Below are positions 12,301-23,610 of a stretch of 64,000 nt of DNA, piece by piece. The DNA comes from Berberis thunbergii (lineage: Eukaryota; Streptophyta; Magnoliopsida; Ranunculales; Berberidaceae). Below the pieces are notes generated by a model that did not search any database, was not told the origin of the DNA, and was given only the letters and a program-made list of their open reading frames with translations. Position numbers and translations under genes: made by a program. The first letter of the stretch is position 1. Every line of letters begins with the position of its first letter. The stretch spans positions 1-64,000 of the forward strand of contig QNQO01006982.1 of assembly GCA_003290165.1 (NCBI GenBank), read 5' to 3'.

Positions 12301-15300
12301 ACTCAGTTAATGGGAAACCAAGAATTGACTATGATGAATGTGCTATGGTATTTTGTTGGGACCGGGGCTAAGGGGTGCGAAACCCCCCAAACTGCAAAGC
12401 GGTGTACACACGAGATTATCGGCCCCTGGACATGTCCCCACCAATCAATGATATCGTCCCCAACTTAAAGTGTGGGGTTTTACTCAAAGGCAATGACTAT
12501 TTGGCACCACAGGTTATCCTCACCCACACCACCAATACAAAAAAAAAATTTACCTGGTCTCCCACACCACTCATTCAAACCATTATCATCATTTTCATCA
12601 TTCACTCTCTCTTCTCAAGAACAACAACAATATGGAAGGGGTGGCGAGAAAGGGGCGATCGATTGTGAGGGGCAGTGAGAGACAACGGCTACGATAAAAG
12701 ATTGGGCAAATGGAGCCACAACAGCCATTGTCGCCCATTCTTCATCTTATTCTTCTCCTTCCCCTCTCCATCTTCTCCTCCTTCCTTTCTCCCAGTTCTC
12801 CCACTATCTCTTCTTCTCCCACTCTCTCAGTTCCCCTATCTTCCTTCTCTCTTCTTTTCCCACAGGTCGTCGTCCCTTTCTTCCACAGGTTAACTCTGTA
12901 TTAATACAGGTTAAAAGTCCTATTTTTTACCGTAATAAAATATTTGGGAGAAAATATTACGTGAAATTAGGATGAAAAACACAACATATTTAATCTCATT
13001 ATTAATTTGATTTTTGATTTTTTTTTGGAAATTGGATTAGATATTCAAATTTTTTTTGGAAACTCTATATTAATGTTTTTTTACTGTAATAAAAACTATT
13101 TGAGAGATAATATGGGGAGAGATAAAATATGGGTTGAGAATCTATTAGTTTCCTTATAAAATAAAACTTTTAACCTCTACAATTAGTTAATTATTAAGAC
13201 TAAATCTAAACTGTTTCATGATATGTCATCCCACTCATCCGACGATATATACCGCGTGTCAAATTCTTTGTCATAATGTTTGTCTTTGAATCCCACCAGA
13301 TATAGATACATATAAACCTAAACGGAGCAGTTGTGACTTACCGTAAAACTATCAGATTCATGTATGTCCAAGAATGTAATTGGTTGAGCCCATCTAGCTA
13401 CCCTATTGAACTGGCTCAGTCCAAAAACACCGTGTCCCCTGTCATCCTTCGCGTTATCCTCATTGAGACCAACATCAGAAGGGCCAATAGTATCTACAAA
13501 GAATGAATCATTTCCCATTAGGAAAAAATAATTACACGAAGCCGAATACGAAACAAGGGGGGTGATAACTGCATCAGGCAAACAATTAACGCTAATCTAA
13601 AAATATTGAAAAAGGTAAGTCTGTTGTCTAATCACCCATTGATTCCTGTTTCCTATAATGGGAAATAAAACCACTAAATGTATTGGGTAAATCAAATTGA
13701 GATTGCAGCAGCCTGGTGTTTGTTATGTAGGGCCATGGTTCCCACCATTCTCATATCAATCACAAGGGCATGTCCTAGGATTTTAGAATCTCAAAGCAAA
13801 CCCAAAATAAAGTGGGCCCTTATATTACAGTATTTTATATATTTTGGCCCAGTAAAAATAAGAGCCAAAAATTTGTCTTTGGCAAGGCTCGAACCTTGGT
13901 CTAGCTAAAAAAACAACTCCAGACTTACCAAGTAAGCTAAGAAAGACTCGTGTCCAAATAGAAAACCAAAAATGTAAAATGTAAATAAATAGACCCAATT
14001 TTGGGGGCCCTAGAAATCTACATTTGTTAGGGCCCCGAAGCGTCGCTTCCTTTAATTGCCCTCATGGCCTGACAATCACATACCCCACAATCTTCCACGC
14101 TAGAAAGAGTAAATGTCGTCTGAACATCCTATTTAACAAGGATATTTTCGATCTTTAAATATTCAACTCTTCATCTTATATCATAAATCTTAAGGAGTTG
14201 AAAGGAAAGAAAAGAAAGTCAAAAACCTATTATGATATTATCTTCTCTCCTAATATTCTCAAAACAAAAGATGTGACTTTAGTGTTGGAAAACTACGTAT
14301 TATTTTAACTAGCTTTCCAGTGGCATACTTTATATTTCAAATGTTTGCATATAGTTCAAATATTTTTATCTGAGTAAATCACGCACGAAGGGCTTGCATA
14401 TGCCTCAAGGCATGATAATCTACTCAGAATCTCAGATGCACATCTAGTGCTATTTTGGAGACAGCATGCTATTTTCTTCTTTTTTCGCACGTTGTTACTC
14501 TAATTCCCCCCCCCCCCAAATTTTTGTTACTAAGTAGAATATAATCATCCCCAATGAAAATTGTTACATGCATATGCACTCTAAGAGGGTGTTTGTTTTT
14601 GCTTCTGAATGGAGTCAGAAATCTTAATAAGAAGTGGACCAAAGTGTTTGTTTTTAGTTCTGATCAGAAGTTCTACTTCTGATTGGAGTAAGCAACAGGA
14701 AGGTGTTGATCATTTAGCACTGAGTGTTGAGTAAAAATTATTCAAATAATAACCTTAATATAATTTTATAATGACAATTGTTGCCTCCATCTTTTTAAAA
14801 ATAAGTAGAGCTAAATTTTGACGGCACGCCTTCATTCTCTTCACCAAGCATTATGGTTCTACCTACCTTCACAAGGACTCGGTAAGAAACTTATCTCCTT
14901 CATCTTTGTTTTCTTTCTCTGTATTTTCAAGTTTGTCTTCATCTCTCCAACTTTTCCGAGCAAACTGATAGTGAACAACCACAACTAGGGCTGAAAATCA
15001 AACCGTCGGTTCGGTTTTTCACCTAAACCGTGAACCGAACCGACTTAGATCGGTTTTAAAATTTTCAAACCGAAACCGAACCGATTCCAATTTATGCAAA
15101 CCGTAACCGAACCGAACCGACTAAAATCGAACCAAAACCGAAATAAAACCGAACCGAACCGAATATTTAAACATATTATATTATTTATAAATAAAATATA
15201 TTTTATTTTTATATATAAATAATATATTATATTTAAATATTCGGTTCGGTTCGGTTTGGTCTGTTTAAATCACATAGAAACCGAAAACCGAACCGACCAC

Positions 15301-17296
15301 TTCGGTTTTGCATTTTTTAAACCGAAACCGATCCGAACCGAATTTAAACCGAACCGATTGGTTCAATTTTGATCGGTTCGGTCGGTTTGATCGGTTTTTT
15401 GTTCAGCCCTAATCTCGAGTATTTGAATCACGTGAACAAACCGATATGGTTAATTTACGAGATCGTATTGCAAGCGAAATATTAGTAAGAAATTTGGTTT
15501 GATAATTTTTTTTAGATGTACTTGGTCATATTTCGATATTCTTGTAATGAAATGTATTGTTACATTCTCTAGGATTTGAATAATTATTGGGCATGATTTT
15601 AAGCACAAAATTTATGTCATAAATTTTTTAGCTTAGTGGGGCAAAATTGTCAAACAGTTCTCATTCAACACCCAAAAACAAATACATTTTAATTTTACAT
15701 CTTCTAATCAGCAGCCCATTCAAAAGCAAAATACTTGGATGTTAGCTTCTAAGCACTAAAAACAAAACAAAAAAAGGCCATCTAAGTATCAAATAACTTG
15801 CAAGTAATACATCATACCAACTTTCCACAACTACCATCTGAATATTCAGTATAGAAAGGCCCTTAGACTATTGTATGGGTTATTTGCAAGGAAGGGAATG
15901 CTCACATTTTTAAAAGGAAAATTTCTAAAAAAATGAGTAATATTTTCTTCAGAGGATCTATTTGGATATTTGGAGATGAGGTAACTCATCAGAGCAAATA
16001 AGGTAAGTGTCTTTCTCCTCTTCTGTGTTTGATTGATATAATATTGTAGTGAGATACATGTCTATGTTTTTCTTAATAGGGTCTCTTTGGAGATGAGGTA
16101 ACTCATCAGAGCAAATAAGGTAAGTGTCTTTCTCCTCTTCTGTGTTTGATTGATATAGTATTGTAGTGAGATACATGTCTTTGTTTTTTCTCACCCCTTA
16201 TGCTAAGTGAGTGCCTCATTCGTGCTTTGTATCCTCCCTTTTCTTTTCTTAATGAACTCTTCTTTCGTTGTGTTCAAAAAGAAAGAAAAACAAAGACCAT
16301 TAGTTTAAAACTCTAAACTTCTATGTTTTCTTTTTTAATTATCATGGTTGGTGATATCATGGTTTAAAACTCTAACCTTGGACGTATCAATAATTTATTT
16401 ATGTATAACCCATGCTCATAATGTTATTCATCTTTTCTCCTTCACAACATTTCAGAGGCTTATAATATCCTTCCTAACTAGTATGGCTTTCAAGTCAGAA
16501 CTGAATTGAAGTTTATTTCAGTTTCCCAAAGCTTTTATTATTGTGTGTTCTCCGCTGCCAATACTATCAATTTTAATGTCACAAGATGGTGATCCTCTCA
16601 ATATCATTCATATTAAACTATCAAAGTACTCGTGACAGGCAAATTCCCCACGGTAAAATCACAAACTTAATGATGACCCTCCTCTCCTCTAAAATAGCCT
16701 TCAACAGATTCCGATTCCCTGTTTCTTTCAAGCCATGGACTGGGGCAAACTGCAAATGGACAACTCCGCGTGGAGGGAGCGGAGTTATGCGTCGTGAATA
16801 GAAGAATCCAACTAATCCATGATTACACCCTTTTTTTTCGCTATCTCTCAGAAAACTCTTTTTTCTTTTTTCATTTATTTTTTTTATTTTATTTTTTTTC
16901 GAGGGGTACATAACTTACGGAAATTCCTAAACAGCCTTTTCCCATGTAAAAAATTCCATCCTCCTAAAATTCTAATATCTCTCTTATACTTTACCCAAAT
17001 GGAGTGTTATTGTTGAAGTTTGAAATGCTTGCGTTTGTGCGTAATGATTGGGTGAGAGACAATGTAACGCCTAAAGATAATAACTAATTAATTAATGAAA
17101 TGCGAAAGAAGAGAAGAGAAGAACAAGAGATTTACAGAAATAAATTTGAAGGAGAAGGAAGAGGAGTACCGAGAATAGAACGAATTTTTTGCAGTGATTG
17201 AGAAGAAGAAGAAGAAACGGTTGCTTTTGGTGTAAAGGTCTTCTTGCACAGGTCGTATAAAGCCTGAATAGGAACTGAGGGAGGGCTCTTCGACAT
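9378..17296 (-). CDS. PCO: Plant cysteine oxidase (PCO), 5 exons
   Basis: Non-heme Fe(II) thiol dioxygenase that oxidises N-terminal cysteine of ERF-VII and similar proteins, feeding them to the Arg/N-degron pathway; it acts as the plant oxygen sensor. Exons on the minus strand: 17296-17170, 13493-13342, 10788-10635, 9807-9607, 9505-9378 (127, 152, 154, 201, 128 bp). Every intron is GT-AG and every phase joins, giving 253 residues, normal for the family. It starts [20 protein letters not shown] and ends EYTGPAITF. Iron ligands are His108 and His110 (IPLHDHPGM) and His174 (GGNLHCF); the spacing equals that of AtPCO4 H98/H100/H164. Asp186 and Tyr192 (LDILAPPY) match further active-site residues. 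The C-terminal YHDYPYSSF and [11 protein letters not shown] blocks place it near the PCO1-3 group. Introns 1 and 2 (3.7 and 2.6 kb) carry transposons. Least certain: the exon 3 donor. Confidence 0.93.
10341..10409 (-). other. Unexplained exon-like open stretch in a PCO intron
   Basis: On the minus strand a good acceptor (TATCTGTTTGCAG) is followed by 22 open codons, [20 protein letters not shown] plus two residues, and a TAG. It does not join PCO exon 3 in frame. It could be the last exon of a nested gene, a fragment of a captured gene, or chance. I do not recognise the peptide. Confidence 0.25.
10895..11235 (-). other. Possible further coding remnants in PCO intron 2
   Basis: Minus strand: 10985-10895 follows an AG and reads [20 protein letters not shown] and on; about 11235-11025 reads open for ~60 codons, starting near [18 protein letters not shown]. 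No join to each other or to 10341-10409 keeps both good splice sites and phase. Not recognised; may be chance. Confidence 0.2.
11270..12355 (+). mobile_element. Ty1/copia fragment: LTR end, PBS, gag start
   Basis: LTR-like sequence (about 11270-11594) ends GCGCAACA, followed by primer-binding site TGGTATGAGAGC at 11597-11608. Downstream are pieces of copia gag in shifted frames: FDVERFNG near 11740, [16 protein letters not shown] near 11775-11825, and [20 protein letters not shown] near 12240-12300. Pol and a second LTR are absent. It lies in PCO intron 2, antisense to PCO, so it is removed by splicing. Confidence 0.75.
12356..12910. other. Unassigned DNA in PCO intron 2, probably LTR-like
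   Basis: Begins TGTTGGGACCGGGGC after the copia gag piece and contains a GATATCGTCCCCAACTTAAA stretch of the kind seen in plant LTRs, then a strongly pyrimidine-rich block (12720-12890). Open frames here are low-complexity. No gene called. Confidence 0.3.
13730..13950 (-). mobile_element. Possible tRNA-derived SINE
   Basis: On the minus strand a box A-like TTAGCTTACTTGG (about 13928-13941) is followed about 40 bases later by a box B-like GGTTCGAGCC (about 13879-13888), the arrangement of a tRNA-type internal promoter. The arms do not fold into a clean tRNA cloverleaf. No target-site duplication found. Lies in PCO intron 1. Confidence 0.35.
14506..14517 (+). repeat. Poly(C) run, 12 C
   Basis: Homopolymer, likely length-variable. 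Confidence 0.9.
14586..15780. mobile_element. Putative non-autonomous DNA element, nested host of 14986-15411
   Basis: Left end GGGTGTTTGTTTTTGCTTCT resembles the reverse complement of the right end (…CTAAGCACTAAAAACAAAAC…GGCCA). TCTAAG occurs on both sides (14580-14585 and 15781-15786). The ends match only loosely, so the call is tentative. In PCO intron 1. Confidence 0.35.
14986..15411. mobile_element. Small inverted-repeat element, CCGAACCG-rich
   Basis: Terminal inverted repeats TAGGGCTGAA / TTCAGCCCTA enclose arrays of ACCGAACCG on the left and CGGTTCGGT on the right with an AT-rich centre, so the whole unit can fold back. Subterminal motif arrays are typical of hAT-type MITEs. An 8-bp target duplication was looked for and not found. 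Confidence 0.65.
15969..16190. repeat. Tandem duplication, period 117 bp
   Basis: Two copies, 15969-16085 and 16086-about 16190, nearly identical (TTTGGAGATGAGGTAACTC start). In PCO intron 1. Confidence 0.9.
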
Positions 17297-17390
17297 GCTA
17301 ACAACCTTCCGCCCCTCTCTTGTGCTCTGCTCTGCTCTGAGTCTGACTGATCACTTAACTCGCTCACCGCTCACCCCAATCATCATTATT

Positions 17391-17399
17391 TATTCTATA
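17391..17399 (-). promoter_or_regulatory. Candidate TATA box of PCO
   Basis: Reads TATAGAATA on the minus strand about 95 bases before the PCO ATG, which would give a 5' UTR of roughly 65 bases. A G-box CACGTG lies further upstream at 17708-17713. No clear hypoxia element was found by eye. Confidence 0.4.
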
Positions 17400-18030
17400 C
17401 ACACCACCCCACTACTGTAGTAGATATTCCCACCCAGTCCCATCCATTGCGCCTTTGCTAAACGGCGAGGAAATGGGCGAGTTACATTACACCCATTCAT
17501 TGGTGTTACCAGCGTGCCCGTCGCTAATCTCGAGGGAACTGGTGGTTACACCCATTCATTGGATACACATCCCATATTTATTACAAACAAAATTATGAAA
17601 AAACCATAAGGGTGGGCTTTCTTGATTTGGGCCTTGCATCAAACTTGAATGCCCAAAAAAAACCCACAAAAGTTGTCCATAAAAACCCAAAATGGCCAAA
17701 CACGCTCCACGTGCTCGTACATGTGCGATGAACTTCCAATTATGTTCTTTCTTCATAAACCATTCTAAAACTGAATTCTCTAAAAACATGTAAATGGTTA
17801 TAATTGTTGTTTGTCTCATCCTCTAAAAAACCTATACACAATTGTTGAGTTGAGTTGAAGGTTCAAAGTTAAGGTTTCTTAGAAATTTTAATGTACATCA
17901 CTACATTGTCATTTTTAAGGATAGGATTACTGATTAGAGATCAAATTGTCACCCGATCGTGGACATATATGTGTCGCAAACCACCACAATTAGACATGGT
18001 CGTTACAGATAGCATAAATCGTGGATGTAA
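17400..18030. other. PCO upstream region; no gene
   Basis: Contains a short repeated TTACACCCATTCATTGG word (about 17483-17560) and a G-box at 17708. No coding signal seen. Confidence 0.4.
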
Positions 18031-18404
18031 TCACTTCCCCAATGACACACCTCAATTAAGATAAGACAATTACAAAGGATATAAGTCATGACGAGAATTA
18101 CTTCCCCAATGACACGTCTCAATTATGAGAAGAATGTTACGAAGGAGATAAGTCCTTATGGGAATCACTCCCCCAATGACACATCTCGGTGAAAAAGGGG
18201 ACCGTTATAATAAATGTCTTCCTCCACAACACCATTCTAGCTTAAGTCGTGCACATAGTTGAATGCACTCATTATATAAGGTAAAGGAAAATGTATGAGA
18301 GGGGACCGTTATAATAAATGTCTTCCTCCACAACACCATTCTAGCTTAAGTCGTGTACATAGTTGAATGCACTCATTATATAAGGTAAAGAAAAATGTAT
18401 GAGA
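18030..18404. repeat. Two adjoining tandem repeat arrays
   Basis: First, about three diverged ~65-bp units with CTTCCCCAATGACAC and a following CTCAATTA/CTCGG (18030-18190). Second, two nearly identical 104-bp units, 18197-18300 and 18301-18404, starting GGGGACCGTTATAATAAATG. Confidence 0.85.
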
Positions 18405-18734
18405 AAGGGGTCAATCAACACATTAATCACATAATGCAATTTTAACTGAACTTTGTCCAAATTTAGCCTTTTTCCACAAATTTACAAACTTAAGCTTTGG
18501 AGTGCCTTCGGCCACTAAAAAGGTGGCATTTGGCAATCTAACTTTGTTTTGCGGGTCAAATCTCTAGGAGATCGAATTTAGACACATCAATTACAAATTC
18601 GAAGATAAATTTTAAAAAATCCAAATATGTTTCAAGCCTTTTATTAATTTTTTTAGTATTGAGGTGGATTGGAACTTTGAGTGAAGGTTACATCAAAGTT
18701 TTAAGAGTGCGCACAACCCCGGGCCCCCATAAAA

Positions 18735-18802
<68 letters not shown>
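18735..18802 (+). repeat. (AAT)n microsatellite
   Basis: About 22 uninterrupted AAT/ATA triplets. Confidence 0.95.
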
Positions 18803-18804
<2 letters not shown>

Positions 18805-19968
18805 GTTTAACAACCTTCTATGCGTTTTTGCAAACTTTAAGAATTTGCGCTTAACCAAGTTAAGAACTTCAATCTAACCCTGAAGTTTTAAGAGTTGTAC
18901 TTAACCCCCTTAAAAAACCAATAAAATGTTTTTAAACTTTGTCTTGGTAATTCGAGTAAATTTTGAAATTTAGATAGAAGTTATACATCAAAGTTTTACG
19001 AGTTTTTGAATTTTACCTTGGTTTTTTAAGTAGTTCGAGTCATTTTGAAGCTTAGTTAAAGTATCCTAGTAATTTTCACATGTGTTGCACGAATAATAAA
19101 TTTTTGAGAATTTTAATGAAATTAACATATTAATTAGATTAAAAAAAATTGGACACTACTCCATAAACAAAATAAATAAACTTAATCTAGTCATAAAAAA
19201 TAAAAATAAAAATAAAATTTGTGGTTCTAATTTGGGTCAGTTATAAATAGAAATAAACTATATAATTTAAGAAGTTATAAAAATTTTAGGTCTCATCTAA
19301 TGAAATTTGCTTTCACATATAATAATTGTCAATAAGATAAAATTTTACATCCAATATCAAAACTGAAATTTAAGATTAAATAAAATATTTATTTAAGTTT
19401 AGCTTGTAGATACATAATTATAACTCGTCAACATAGACATCTTGTTGTATTATTGAAGCCAAAATACTTTTAGCTTCTTAAACATGTTTATAGCTCCTTG
19501 GCATGAATCTTTTGGTATCTTCTTACTGCCATCCTCTGCATTATCTCCTTTTCCTTCTTGCTTAATTACAACAATGATTTATTTTGAAGTTAAAATGTAC
19601 ACGACTTGTTGCACATATGGATGATTAAATATTAGTGTAGTGAAGTTTTTGAATGTAATCATTCAATTTAGCAAAGACTCTTCCATTCTCTTGATCTACT
19701 TTATTTAGAACTTATAATTCATCAACATTTAAGGACTTAATTTTGCAGTATTTGAAACAATTTTTTTATAACTACACCTCCGTCAAGTTATTCTCTCCTT
19801 ATAATAATAAAATTGGTTTGGTCTCAATATTGTTAACATTAAGAGTTTTACTAAAATTATTTTATAAAGAATGAAGTTGATTACTGTATTATTTTTTAGC
19901 TTTTACAAATTTATAATTGTTAGATCATAATAATATGTTAAAATACGTTAGATAGAAAAGTTAATAAT
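18805..19968. other. AT-rich DNA, no gene seen
   Basis: High AT, simple words, no long open frame and no recognisable element. Confidence 0.5.
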
Positions 19969-19977
19969 AACACGAGG

Positions 19978-21569
19978 AGTCCCCACTTCTGCTATCCAAA
20001 AAAAAAGCTTTAGATTTTCAATTCCTTATCGATAAAGTCGACTTGAAACTTTCTAGCTGAAAATCAAAAGTTCTTTCCCCGGCTAGGAGGATGATCATGA
20101 TTAAAACAGTTTTCAATTCGATACTCGTCTATACAATGCAAACTTTCCTTCTTCCCTGCTATATCACCACCAAATTAGACAATCTTGCTAGAAATTTCTA
20201 GTGGAACGGAGCGGAGGATAGCAAAGCCAAACATATGTGTACTTGGAATTGTATCATCTTGCCTCAACATCTCGGAGGTCTCAACATTCTTTTTGCTGGG
20301 AATAAAATTCTGACTCTAATAGCAAAAACAATTGTGGCAGACCATTTCCACACCCCACAACCCATGTGTGTTTTCAACTCAAAGCACTTTACTTCAATAA
20401 AATGAACATTTTTCAATTATCATAACCCCCCCCCCCCCCCCCCAGCCTTATTTGAATGACGAGGCAATATGACTGTTTTTTCAAAACTGAAACACCACCT
20501 CATTTAGCAAGTTCTTTCGGGAGATAACATTGACCTATCCACAACTGGTGCATCTTTTGCTAAAATCATACGGAGGATGTCACACACATCTTCTTCCTTT
20601 GCCCGGTCATCAATGGATTTTGGTTCCTCTCCCTTCTACCAATTGATTGGCTCAATACCAAATTAAATCTTCCCTCCATTTCATGGTTTTTTAAGCTCAT
20701 GTGGGACACAAGCAAAGCCCATCCTAAGGATAAAGATGAAATGGTATCTCAATTTACGGTTATTTTCCTAACTATCCGGCAGATTCGCAACAAAACGGTT
20801 TTCAACAAGACCAAAATCTACAATCAATCGTTTCTCTTCTCTTTCCATCAAACCTGGACATTTTGGCTCAAACATTGGTTCACCCTAGTAATCTTCCACC
20901 TACTCAAGCTGTCACCATATCGGGGGAACCTTCCATTAGTATCCTCTATGTTTCCCAAATTCTTGAAAAAACTAAAACGACCAATCAGGTTGCGTCTCAC
21001 ACCTCGACTTTTCACTACGAGACCTCTCTGGGCCCCTTATTGAGACTGTGACCTCCTGAATTGTACTGATCCATGCCCAAATTCAGTTAGCACGACACCA
21101 CCAAATCAACCACAGATCTAATCAGCGTAAGCCAGTTCCCCCTAATTTGGACCCGGATACGATTTTTGTCAATTTTGATGCATGTTTCTTTAACTCCTCT
21201 AAACATGGAGCTTTAGGTGTGTATGTGATCGATCTAACAACAAAATGCCCTATAGTGGGCACGGTTCTTGATAGCACCACGACAAAGTGTTAGGCGGCAG
21301 AGGCAGCCCTCCTTCTTATTCAGGCACAGCAGTAGAAGACATGTTTCCTTTTTGGCGATTCGACGAACCTCATTGATCTTCTCCATGATGATGACACTCA
21401 ACCTTCTTTTACTATTGATTGAGTTTATATTAGACACGTGTTCTTTTTGCTTCCCTCATGGAACTGTAAGTATGTATGTATGTAAAGGCTCATAACTTAG
21501 CTACAGTCGCAGGGTGACAAGTTTGTAATCGCACTTAATTATATATTTATATATTATGCCTTTAAAAAA
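19978..21569 (+). mobile_element. 5'-truncated L1-type LINE insertion
   Basis: Starts inside the reverse transcriptase region (ALDFQFLIDKVDLKL-like near 20005), continues with the plant LINE motif around MQTFLLPCYITTKLDNLARNF (20140-20205) and GGLNI, then a zinc-binding region, and ends with an RNase H-like domain (NFDACFF near 21170; FGDSTNLIDLLHDDD near 21350 in a shifted frame). It ends in an A-run at about 21563-21570. Target-site duplications AACACGAGG flank it at 19969-19977 and 21570-21578. Truncation at the 5' end, an A tail and duplications are the marks of target-primed reverse transcription. Stops show it is dead. Confidence 0.85.
20426..20443 (+). repeat. Poly(C) run, 18 C
   Basis: Homopolymer inside the LINE. 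Confidence 0.9.
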
Positions 21570-21578
21570 AACACGAGG

Positions 21579-23055
21579 TGATCAAATACAGTGTTCCATC
21601 ATAGCATTGTAGAATATGTTAATCTCTAAGAAATATCCACTGATTATTACAACATCTAGTTTTGTTATTATGACTAATATATTGGTTATTTGACAAAAAA
21701 AATTGGCAACGTAATTCTTAATTATTCTTACATATCAATGTTATGGCTTTAGGTACACAAAATTTTGTTCATGTTAGAAATATCCTGGACAACATCCTTA
21801 TATTCAGTGGGCTTATAAGAAAGTATCACATAAGCTACATTAACCCTAGATGTGCCATGAAAATGGACATTTATAAAGTTGTTGATAGTAGATAAGACTA
21901 TTACTAACCTTAGATTTCTTCAGAAAAATGGTATTCCTTAAAAGTTCATTGCTTTGTTCGCTCTTTGTATTTCAATTCCAAAACAATTGTTATCATTTTC
22001 ATAATTTTAGTTTTAAGATTTATATTGCACCATGTGCAAATTGCATAATGGGTAGTATTTCATGGTGCTTCGATCGATTATATTAAATAACTTATTTGAT
22101 TATATATCATTTTTTACGTATTTTAGAATTTTTTACACTTCCCCCTATTTTCTAGCATTTCTTAACATCTCATTTACATAGATCAATTTTTTTTTTAACA
22201 CGAATCTCTACTTTAGAAAAAATTTACCTTGTTATATATATAGACACTGAAATTATGTTTTTTAAAAACCAATAAATCAAACCGAATTGAATTGAATTAG
22301 GGTTGCTAATTTTTGTTTGTTCATTTTTTTTGGTTAAGTTCGGTTCATAACAAATTACAAACCAAAATTTTCAGTTCAACAACTAGTTTTAAAATTTTAA
22401 TAACTGAGTTAATTGAGATAACTAGTATTAACTAGTTAATTGACATAACTAGTATTAACTTTTCCTTTACATTAGATCAATCAATATTTGTTTATTAAAA
22501 AGGTTGAGATTAGTCTCATATTAGAATCAGAATATGTACGATGAAATATTATTCGTTTATAAAAATCTTTAATTTTATTTTCTAAACATGACTTTTAAGG
22601 CCTACTCCTTCATAAAATAGACCATTTAAATATCATAGTTGATGTAATGACTAATTTGTGCCTACTTTTATACTTATATGGCCGACAATTACTATTTTAT
22701 TAACTCATAGAGTTATAGGGCATATTTGCCCTTCCTAAACAAAAAAAAACCTAATTTTATATTTTTATGACCAACAATGATTTTTTTTTATTTTTAATGA
22801 TTCTATATGTATTTTTCAAACCCTTAACCCCTCCCACCCCATGCCACTGGTAGGTATCGATATGAATTATTCTAATTATGAACAACAAATTATAAGTTTT
22901 TTTTTAGTTTTCATTGACTAACGGTTAAATAAATTATTATGATAAGTTTTGGTAAACTTTTTATAATTTGATGTTTAGAAATTTGATTTTAATTAATTAA
23001 TCAAATATATTTGATTAACTTGTCATAAATTTTTACATTCCAATGGAATTATAAC
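21579..23055. other. AT-rich DNA, no gene seen
   Basis: A 26-bp unit containing ATAACTAGTATTAACT occurs twice in tandem at about 22415-22462. Otherwise no structure recognised. Confidence 0.5.
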
Positions 23056-23610
23056 CAAGGGTTGTGATTTCATTTTTTGAGTTAATTTCGGTTTCCAGGT
23101 TTTAAGAAATGTTTCGAGAAATACTTCGGTGTGTAAAGAAAAAATGTAAAAAAATTGAGGATAAATGAAATATATATAATGGATTTTGAAGTTATATTAA
23201 ATATGTGAAAAATAAGATGCAAGTAAATAAATGTATTAAACACATTAAATGAAAACAAAATACCTAGAATTAAAAAATCATGGTTAGTTTCAAAAATTAA
23301 TATATAAGTAAAAGAAATACCAATTAGGAAATTTGGAGGTGGTTTAAAAATAAATAAATAATTAGAATAAATGATAATTAGAAGAATTTTCTTTTAATTT
23401 ATGAAAAAAATCCCGAAATGTTTCGAAAATGTAATTTTTATTATCTGTTTGTTGTACTTTTACAAATAAAAGAAATTTACGAAAACCCCCAAAATTTATG
23501 AAAAAACCTAAAAAAATTTCGAAAACCCCTTTCGTCCTTTTCTATTCGTAATTTAAAAAAATGAAAATTTCGACAATTTTTGGTGTAATTTTGCAAAATC
23601 ACAATCCTTG
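23056..23610. mobile_element. hAT-like MITE, CAAGG family, copy 1
   Basis: Left end CAAGGGTTGTGATTTC and right end reading AAAATCACAATCCTTG form ~16-bp inverted repeats like those of the element at 25204. No target duplication visible. No coding capacity. Confidence 0.6.

Noticed and set aside
12375..12904. Frames in PCO intron 2
   Set aside because: Low-complexity and overlapping; likely LTR or leader DNA.
13878..13945. tRNA gene
   Set aside because: Box-like words only; no acceptor stem or cloverleaf.
15958..16194. 78-residue frame with an internal protein repeat
   Set aside because: The repeat is the 117-bp DNA tandem duplication (39 codons), intronic to PCO; no domain or start context.
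18030..18404. Possible CRISPR-like direct repeats
   Set aside because: Eukaryotic tandem repeats without unique spacers of constant length.
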